Shown piece by piece: positions 6,368 through 10,930 of a DNA stretch of 30,555 nt (position 1 is its first letter; each line of letters begins with the position of its first letter). The translations under genes and the position numbers were made by a program. A model generated the notes under the pieces. The model was not told the origin of the DNA. It saw nothing but the letters and a program-made list of their open reading frames with translations, and did not search any database. This DNA comes from a virus, in the IMG/VR virus record IMGVR_UViG_3300049893_000099, positions 1-30,555 of that record, one strand, 5' to 3'.

Positions 6368-6552
6368 AGAACATTCCAGCCTTCCCAAACAACTTCACCA
6401 TTGAGAAGTATCAAGGGTTAACAATTCGTGATTACTTTGCCGCCAAAGCACTACAAGGCTTATTGGCATCAGAAGTCAACGATTCAATGCAAGAGTTCAT
6501 TTCTCGTTCTTACAAGATTGCCGATGCAATGATGGAAGAGAGGTTGAAATGA
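6364..6552 (+). CDS. small conserved phage protein (LTIRDYFAAKAL type)
   Basis: A 62-residue protein containing GLTIRDYFAAKALQGLLA and a C-terminal helix YKIADAMMEERLK. This small protein is widespread in phages and prophages beside recombination genes, always without a proven function. It is joined to both neighbours by ATGA overlaps, so it is made together with the annealing protein and the exonuclease and may act with them. Confidence 0.7.
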   Translation: MKNIPAFPNNFTIEKYQGLTIRDYFAAKALQGLLASEVNDSMQEFISRSYKIADAMMEERLK

Positions 6553-7172
6553 GTGAAGAGATTATTCAAGGTAGTGAAGAATGGCATCGCCAAAGAATCG
6601 GAAAGGCTACGGCATCACGAATATCAGACATCGTTGCCAAAACAAAGTCAGGTTATTCAACAAGTCGTGCTAACTATATGGCTCAACTGGTAGTCGAGCG
6701 CATGACAAACCAAGTGGCTGAGTCCTACACCAATTCGGCAATGGAATGGGGAACAGAGAACGAACCCTTTGCTAGAGGCGCATACGAAACCAAGATGAAC
6801 CTATTGGTGACAGAAGTAGGTGCTATTGACCATCCAAGCATTGCAATGTCTGCCGCTAGTCCTGACGGGCTGATAGGCGATGATGGATGCTTAGAGATCA
6901 AATGCCCAAATACGGCTACTCACATAGACACATTATTGGGTGGCGAGATAGCAAAGAAATATTACGATCAAATGCAATGGCAGATGGCTTGCACAGGTCG
7001 TAGTTGGTGCGATTTCGTGAGTTTTGACCCACGGATGCCAGAGGGACTTCAATTGTTCATCAAGCGGATACCCAGAGATGACAAGTATCTTGCTGAACTA
7101 GAAGGAGAGGTCATTCAGTTCTTAGCGGAAGTGGATGATAAAGTTAATAAGTTAAATGATTTGAAAGGTTAA
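6549..7172 (+). CDS. YqaJ-type viral recombinase (exonuclease)
   Basis: This 207-residue protein belongs to the YqaJ / lambda exonuclease group. It opens with QGSEEWHRQRIGKATAS, continues with MEWGTENEPFARGAYE (about 65-80), and has the PD-(D/E)XK active site with Asp106 in SPDG, Glu116 and Lys118 in LEIKCP. The following QMQWQMACTGR (about 141-151) is the conserved glutamine helix. The enzyme digests one strand of duplex ends to expose single strands for the Sak3 protein encoded just upstream. Size and motif spacing are normal for the family, so it should be active. Confidence 0.9.
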   Translation: MSEEIIQGSEEWHRQRIGKATASRISDIVAKTKSGYSTSRANYMAQLVVERMTNQVAESYTNSAMEWGTENEPFARGAYETKMNLLVTEVGAIDHPSIAMSAASPDGLIGDDGCLEIKCPNTATHIDTLLGGEIAKKYYDQMQWQMACTGRSWCDFVSFDPRMPEGLQLFIKRIPRDDKYLAELEGEVIQFLAEVDDKVNKLNDLKG

Positions 7173-7173
7173 T

Positions 7174-7410
7174 ATGGATAAACGTGACAATAGTGGTGTG
7201 CTTTTTGCCAATGACAAAAAAGACAATGATCGTGCGCCCAATTACAAGGGAAATATCATGGTAGAAGGCACAGAATATTGGCTGTCGGCATGGGTTAAGG
7301 AAGGCAAAAACGGCAAATTCCTTGGTTTGGCAGTCTCTCCGAAAGATGCACAACCACCAGCAAGCAAACCAGTTCCAAAGAACTTAGAAGAGAGCGATTT
7401 TCCTTTTTGA
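7174..7410 (+). CDS. small SSB-like / DUF736-like protein with acidic C-terminal tip
   Basis: The 78-residue protein has an OB-fold-like strand pattern: NSGVLFANDKKDNDRAPNYK, GNIMVEGTEYWLSAWVKEG, then KFLGLAVSPKD. It ends, after a flexible proline-rich linker, in EESDFPF. Bacterial single-strand binding proteins end in a similar acidic tip with a terminal Pro-Phe that recruits partner proteins. Together with an annealing protein and an exonuclease upstream, this points to a compact phage SSB that coats DNA and docks recombination or replication factors. It is about half the size of E. coli SSB. Assignment rests on pattern recognition, not on a search. Confidence 0.65.
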   Translation: MDKRDNSGVLFANDKKDNDRAPNYKGNIMVEGTEYWLSAWVKEGKNGKFLGLAVSPKDAQPPASKPVPKNLEESDFPF

Positions 7411-7620
7411 TGGGGGTTTCATTTGCATCTTGTATATGTGTCAGTACAGTCTCCCCCATGAAAGACTAAGGGCTGTACTACGCTATTGAAAGGCAACCGC
7501 AGTCTTAATATACTAAGGCGGTGACAGTCGGAGAGACGACACAGAACAACGGGGGGAAAGCGGATGCGTCACAACAGGTTTGGACTCCCAAATGGCGTGT
7601 AGCGAGTACTCCCACCCTTT
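7410..7620 (+). ncRNA. candidate structured RNA or 5' leader element
   Basis: This 210-base gap is the only long non-coding stretch in the rightward operon and is full of complementary segments. A long-range stem pairs 7475-7484 with 7601-7609 (nine pairs with A7480 bulged). Inside lie a hairpin 7497-7500/7518-7521 continued by 7504-7507/7514-7517, a stem 7522-7525/7568-7571, a hairpin 7527-7530/7537-7540 and a hairpin 7579-7583/7588-7592. Upstream, ATGGGGG (7410-7416) can pair with 7453-7459 and AGTACAG (7443-7449) with 7473-7479, which cross like a pseudoknot or compete. The element ends 3 bases before a gene without a Shine-Dalgarno sequence. A weak promoter-like TTGATG-18-TGTATA occurs at 7407-7436. 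No known RNA class was recognised; an origin is an alternative. Confidence 0.45.
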
Positions 7621-7623
7621 AAT

Positions 7624-8133
7624 ATGCGTGATAAATACAACCAAGAATACATCGAAGTTCCGCTTTCTGAGACAGAAATCATGGTTTGTAACTACATTGG
7701 AAAGTTACGAAACCATGTAACGAGCCAACACGCAAACGACAGAAAGCAAGATCAATCCCTTGATGGAGTGCAAATATCCATAAATGGGGTGATTACAGAG
7801 TATGCGGTAGCCAAGTTTCTCCAATTGCCGTTTGACCTAAATTGCAATTACAGAAAATTTGGGGCTGACCTAGTTACAAGAAAAGGCAAGACAATTGATG
7901 TTAAATGCACCAGTAAGGTAGGTGGAAACCTAAATGCCGTTGTTTGGTCAGGAAAGAAACCAGTTGATGCTTTTGTTTTGACTGAAATACACAACACTTG
8001 TGTTCGCATAATTGGATGGATAAATAGCAAGGATTTCCTGATTGAAGAAAACTTGTTTGATGTAGGCAATGGGGAGTATTATTCAGTTAGACAGTCCGAA
8101 TTGATACCTTTTGAAAGGAATTACCATGTCTGA
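7624..8133 (+). CDS. PD-(D/E)XK nuclease-like protein
   Basis: The 169-residue product looks like a restriction-endonuclease-fold protein. A helix carrying a glutamate (GVITEYAVAKFLQL, about 58-71) precedes GADLVTRKGKTIDVKCTS (about 81-98), where Asp and DVK fit the D-(n)-(D/E)xK active site, followed by strands (VDAFVLTEIHNTCVRIIGWI) as in this fold. The first conserved-looking segment is IEVPLSETE, which supports the ATG at 7624, yet no Shine-Dalgarno sequence precedes it; the sequence is instead the 3' end of the structured element. It may process recombination intermediates or host DNA. Other nuclease-fold proteins without activity are possible. Confidence 0.6.
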   Translation: MRDKYNQEYIEVPLSETEIMVCNYIGKLRNHVTSQHANDRKQDQSLDGVQISINGVITEYAVAKFLQLPFDLNCNYRKFGADLVTRKGKTIDVKCTSKVGGNLNAVVWSGKKPVDAFVLTEIHNTCVRIIGWINSKDFLIEENLFDVGNGEYYSVRQSELIPFERNYHV

Positions 8134-8236
8134 AGTCCTAATCTTTGTAGCAGGAATGATTGCTCCTGCCTTCCTAAGTGCCATATTTACCCTCTTCAAG
8201 TCCTTGGAAGAGGTAATCAAGGATAGGGTGAAATAA
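8126..8236 (+). CDS. 36-residue membrane protein
   Basis: An ATG at 8126 with AAGGA 6 bases upstream opens a 36-codon frame overlapping the end of the nuclease gene by 8 bases. Residues 4-24 (VLIFVAGMIAPAFLSAIFTLF) form a single transmembrane helix, followed by a charged cytoplasmic-type tail (EEVIKDRVK). The good ribosome site and the second small membrane ORF right after it support expression. Function is unknown; it could be a regulator of lysis or an inner membrane effector. Confidence 0.5.
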   Translation: MSEVLIFVAGMIAPAFLSAIFTLFKSLEEVIKDRVK

Positions 8237-8238
8237 GC

Positions 8239-8337
8239 ATGATAGAGAGCATCCTAACCCTGTTTGCTCTTCTATTCCTTGGCTTTGTAGTAGGAATAGG
8301 GATAATCCTTGCTATCCTCTACATGACTAGTGACTAG
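8239..8337 (+). CDS. 32-residue membrane protein
   Basis: A 32-codon frame begins two bases after the previous stop. Almost the whole product is one hydrophobic helix (ILTLFALLFLGFVVGIGIIL). It ends at 8337, overlapping by four bases the end of the endolysin gene on the other strand, so the two operons converge here with no room for a separate terminator. The Shine-Dalgarno match (AGGG, 10 bases away) is weak. The pairing with the preceding 36-residue protein suggests a two-component membrane function, but this is inference. Confidence 0.4.
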   Translation: MIESILTLFALLFLGFVVGIGIILAILYMTSD

Positions 8338-8933
8338 GCAAGGACTGCCAAAGCCTGTTGAACGTGCTTGATGCGGTCATCCAAGCCAATAGTTCCACCA
8401 TTGATTATCTTGGTGACTTTAACGTAGTCAAGGGCATCCGCTGGAGGATTGCATTTGTGGGTTGACCAAAACCATCCTGCTGTGAGGGAAGCATACTTTG
8501 GAGTGCTAACCAAATCAGGGTTAGACACAAAATCCACCCCCAATGCCTGACCAGCATGAAAGTAATTAGCGTGACCAGTAAGTTGAATACAGCCACGCCC
8601 ACGAAAACGATACCCATCACCACTAGCCTCATCCCTATTGCCCATACGAGAGGAGTAGACCATGTTGGCGATCTTCTTTGGATTCCTGTCATACGCATTG
8701 GCAATCTCCTGAGTAGGAAAGCGTTTAGGCCATAGTTTCATCAGGGTGGCGGCACGATAGTTCAGATTCTCTTCCAATAACTTAAAGTTACCGCACTCAT
8801 GCGAACATTGACCAATAAACATCGCTTGTTGGTTGTTAGAGGTAATGTCAAAACGAGAAAATGTCTCATTTAGAGCATCTACCCACTCAGCACCAATATG
8901 GAGTTTTTGTAGTTTTTCAGCGGTTAGTGCCAT
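8334..8933 (-). CDS. endolysin, glycoside hydrolase family 19 type
   Basis: The 199-residue protein matches GH19 chitinase-like phage lysozymes. The catalytic glutamate is Glu46 in QCSHECGNF, a second acidic cluster follows in LLEENLNYR (54-60), and the substrate-cleft motif YRFRGRGCIQLTGHANY lies at about 108-124. It hydrolyses the glycan backbone of peptidoglycan at the end of infection. There is no signal peptide or membrane anchor, so it needs a holin for release. It is the last gene of the late operon, overlapping the i-spanin gene by 17 bases. Confidence 0.9.
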   Translation of the reverse strand: MALTAEKLQKLHIGAEWVDALNETFSRFDITSNNQQAMFIGQCSHECGNFKLLEENLNYRAATLMKLWPKRFPTQEIANAYDRNPKKIANMVYSSRMGNRDEASGDGYRFRGRGCIQLTGHANYFHAGQALGVDFVSNPDLVSTPKYASLTAGWFWSTHKCNPPADALDYVKVTKIINGGTIGLDDRIKHVQQALAVLA

Positions 8934-9384
8934 TATTCTTCTCCATTACTGCTTGGTAGGCATCGATACAGGCGTTGAGTTGGTTGATGGCTTTGTCTCC
9001 GTCTGCGATGATTTGAGCAATAAGTCGGAGAACCTCTGTGTCAGATTCGCTTCCCGCTTTTGCGCTATCTCCGCTGGAAGGGGTGGCACTTGCATTGGTT
9101 TGTGGGCAACTTGGGGTCGGGAGGCGCACCCTACCAGCACGAATAGCCCGATCAAGAGAAGACTGTTTTTCATTGATGACATTATTTGCCTCCAAAAGTT
9201 TAGATGACTGTTCATTTAACTGTTTAGCAAGTTCCTGTTCCTTTACCCTTGCTTCCTCATTCTTGACCGCTATCTCGGCTTGCATCTCAATATCCCTATC
9301 ATCCCACCCTCTATGGTGTCCATAGCCATAGAAACCAGCCAAAGCAAGTAAAACGCCCAAAATTACCCAAGGATTTGGAATCAT
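8917..9384 (-). CDS. i-spanin (Rz-like inner membrane spanin)
   Basis: The 155-residue product has an N-terminal transmembrane helix (WVILGVLLALAGFYGYG, about 6-22) followed by a long periplasmic coiled coil (EEARVKEQELAKQLNEQSSK) and a variable tail, the layout of lambda Rz. It spans the periplasm with the o-spanin encoded inside it in another frame, and fuses inner and outer membranes after the wall is degraded. The ATG overlaps the upstream stop as ATGA. The name follows from architecture and from the nested partner rather than from strong sequence motifs. Confidence 0.8.
   Translation of the reverse strand: MIPNPWVILGVLLALAGFYGYGHHRGWDDRDIEMQAEIAVKNEEARVKEQELAKQLNEQSSKLLEANNVINEKQSSLDRAIRAGRVRLPTPSCPQTNASATPSSGDSAKAGSESDTEVLRLIAQIIADGDKAINQLNACIDAYQAVMEKNNGTNR
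8946..9182 (-). CDS. o-spanin (Rz1-like lipoprotein) nested in the i-spanin gene
   Basis: This 78-residue frame lies wholly within the i-spanin gene in a different reading frame. The ATG at 9182 is chosen over an earlier codon at 9215 because GGAGG sits 6 bases upstream. A signal sequence (KNSLLLIGLFVLVGC) ends in a lipobox with Cys19, the lipidation site, followed by a proline-containing periplasmic segment (PMQVPPLPAEIAQKR). Nested Rz/Rz1 pairs are typical of phages of Gram-negative bacteria. The lipoprotein would sit in the outer membrane and bind the i-spanin. Confidence 0.85.
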   Translation of the reverse strand: MSSMKNSLLLIGLFVLVGCASRPQVAHKPMQVPPLPAEIAQKREANLTQRFSDLLLKSSQTETKPSTNSTPVSMPTKQ

Positions 9385-9905
9385 TGTTCAGCCCTCGCTA
9401 AAGCCCTCTCGTTGGCTATTTTCTCCTTCTCAGGGTCGATATAGTCAGGTGGAGTGCTAGGTGGTGGTGGTGCTCTCCATTCCTCATCCAAAGGAGGATT
9501 TACCCATGTCGGCATAGCACCAGAAGGGGCAGTCCAAGTCGATAAACCACTAGGATTGGGTGGTGGTGGTGTTGTAGGCGTAGAAACAGGGGTTGTGGGC
9601 GTTGTATGGGTGCTAGGAGGGCTTGAAATCTTATCTGATACCGCTTGGACACCCTTCCTAGACATAACGCCACCAATGCCACCAACAATCAGCAAAACAA
9701 TGTCGTTTAGCATCTTTAGGTAGCCTTGATCTATCGGTGCAATGCTCTTAATGGGTTGTGTCACAAATGTCACGCTATACAGCATGAAGAAGACAATTCC
9801 CGTCAAGATGCAAGTTACGAGTAGGACAACAACTGCCCAAACCCTAACCTCTATCTCATCTTGCGTCAGAAGCCGATTGACTTGGAATTTGTGGTGGTTG
9901 GACAA
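9381..9905 (-). CDS. two-helix membrane protein with Pro/Thr-rich tail, holin candidate
   Basis: The 174-residue protein starts at TTG 9905 with GGAG 7-8 bases upstream. Two hydrophobic helices are visible (VWAVVVLLVTCILTGIVFF, about 22-40, and DIVLLIVGGIGGVMS, about 67-82). They are followed by a low-complexity region of Pro and Thr (about 93-160) and a charged end. It stands directly upstream of the spanin/endolysin genes, so a holin or a holin-associated role is plausible. The long proline-rich tail is not usual for holins; a virion membrane-interacting protein is the alternative. Confidence 0.55.
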   Translation of the reverse strand: MSNHHKFQVNRLLTQDEIEVRVWAVVVLLVTCILTGIVFFMLYSVTFVTQPIKSIAPIDQGYLKMLNDIVLLIVGGIGGVMSRKGVQAVSDKISSPPSTHTTPTTPVSTPTTPPPPNPSGLSTWTAPSGAMPTWVNPPLDEEWRAPPPPSTPPDYIDPEKEKIANERALARAEQ

Positions 9906-10071
9906 TGTTTTTCTCCAATACAGGGGCTACAAGGTAATCAGGACAATCTTGAGTGAATTGGCAATCAGGTCTTTGGCATCTTTTGGCAGAAAAGTTCTTG
10001 GGATTCTGGCAATAATACCTGTACCTATCTTCGCATCCAACTAAGAGCATAAGCACCAATAAATACTTCAT
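9856..10071 (-). CDS. small lipoprotein with cysteines
   Basis: A 71-residue protein beginning MKYLLVLMLLVGC, a short signal peptide with a lipobox ending at Cys13. The mature part contains four further cysteines (YYCQNPKNF, RCQRPDCQF, DCPDYL) and probably forms disulfides in the periplasm. It overlaps the next gene by 50 bases in another frame, and its ATG overlaps the previous stop as ATGA. Small lipoproteins near lysis genes can exclude superinfecting phages or assist envelope disruption, but no function is shown here. Confidence 0.65.
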   Translation of the reverse strand: MKYLLVLMLLVGCEDRYRYYCQNPKNFSAKRCQRPDCQFTQDCPDYLVAPVLEKNIVQPPQIPSQSASDAR

Positions 10072-10202
10072 TTCTTCTCTCTCAGTTCTTCTTTTAACTT
10101 ACGCAATTCTTTCATTTCCCGCTTCAATTGGGCTTTCATGTAGAGTGTTTCTACGTATGCCATCGAGGTTGCTCCTACAACTACGCAAAGCATCACTCCC
10201 AT
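10068..10202 (-). CDS. 44-residue membrane/coiled-coil protein
   Basis: An ATG at 10202 overlaps the stop of the upstream gene by one base (TGATG) and the frame ends in ATGA with the lipoprotein gene. The first 20 residues (MGVMLCVVVGATSMAYVETL) are hydrophobic and the rest is a strongly charged helix (KRELKEL-type heptads ending EELREKK). A single membrane helix with a cytoplasmic coiled coil is expected. The tight junctions on both sides are the best support for translation. No family recognised. Confidence 0.55.
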   Translation of the reverse strand: MGVMLCVVVGATSMAYVETLYMKAQLKREMKELRKLKEELREKK

Positions 10203-10927
10203 CAGAATCCACCAGACAAGACGTGCAGTTGCCACATTAGCCACCCAAAAATCAAAGATATAAACATCACAGCAATCACTCCTGTTGTAATCTCAATGCA
10301 CCGTATCTCATACAACTCCTTCCTTTGACGAGCCAATCGTGCCTTTCTGATCATCTCAGACCTAGCCCACTCTTGCTCTTGCTCAATCTTGGAATACATC
10401 TTCAGAAACCGACTATACAAGTCCTTCAACTCAGGAGGCGCATATACCATCGCTTCCCTGACTTGCTCCATCAACTTCTCAATCTGTAACTCAATCAAAG
10501 CCCTCTCAATTGCCTTTTTACTGCTGTTTTGCTCAGGATCGTATACAGTTTTTGATTCTTCTTCTAATGCCCGATAGTGATTTGTGATCTGTTGTTGCGT
10601 GTCAAACAAGATACCCAACTTCTCACCAATGTCCTTGATGAGCAAGAGTTCCATTTCTTCATAGGATTGCTGTTTGGCAAGGGCTTTGGCTTTCGTTTTC
10701 GCCACAGGCTTGGGGGCTTCTGTGGGCTTGTCTTTGGGCTTAGAGGGCTTAAAAAGACCCAGAAACCACTCAAATATGCCCTTGATAGCCTTGACATCTG
10801 CCAAGACACCTTCAACAGTCTTTTTAGCCCCTTCCAACTCCATTCTGCCCTCATGGAGCATGGCACAGCCTTGCTTAATAAAGCCGACTGCACCTTGCGC
10901 CAACATGAGAAGGGAGAAAGGATCAAT
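10202..10927 (-). CDS. membrane-anchored structural or lysis-region protein, probable ATT start
   Basis: Reading from ATT at 10927 gives 241 residues beginning (M)DPFSLLMLAQGAVGFIK. The first ATG in frame is at 10906 but has no ribosome site, whereas ATT has GGAG (complement of 10934-10937) exactly 6 bases upstream. The N-terminal helices (about 1-55) are followed by a basic Lys/Pro/Ala linker (KPSKPKDKPTEAPKPVAK), a long helical domain with coiled-coil character, and a C-terminal membrane helix (TTGVIAVMFISLIFGWLMW). It lies between the ejection proteins and the lysis genes, so it may be a virion-ejected membrane protein. Family not recognised. Confidence 0.65.
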   Translation of the reverse strand: MDPFSLLMLAQGAVGFIKQGCAMLHEGRMELEGAKKTVEGVLADVKAIKGIFEWFLGLFKPSKPKDKPTEAPKPVAKTKAKALAKQQSYEEMELLLIKDIGEKLGILFDTQQQITNHYRALEEESKTVYDPEQNSSKKAIERALIELQIEKLMEQVREAMVYAPPELKDLYSRFLKMYSKIEQEQEWARSEMIRKARLARQRKELYEIRCIEITTGVIAVMFISLIFGWLMWQLHVLSGGF

Positions 10928-10930
10928 GGT

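Noticed and set aside
7410-7469. A 19-codon leader-like frame (MGVSFASCICVSTVSPMKD) starting in TGATG at the end of the SSB-like gene
   Set aside because: Too short to judge, and it lies in a segment better explained by base-paired structure; not listed as a gene.
7475-7610. tRNA, hammerhead ribozyme or group I intron in the structured gap
   Set aside because: No T-loop sequence, no CUGAUGA/GAAA hammerhead core and no group I P/Q/R/S core motifs were found.
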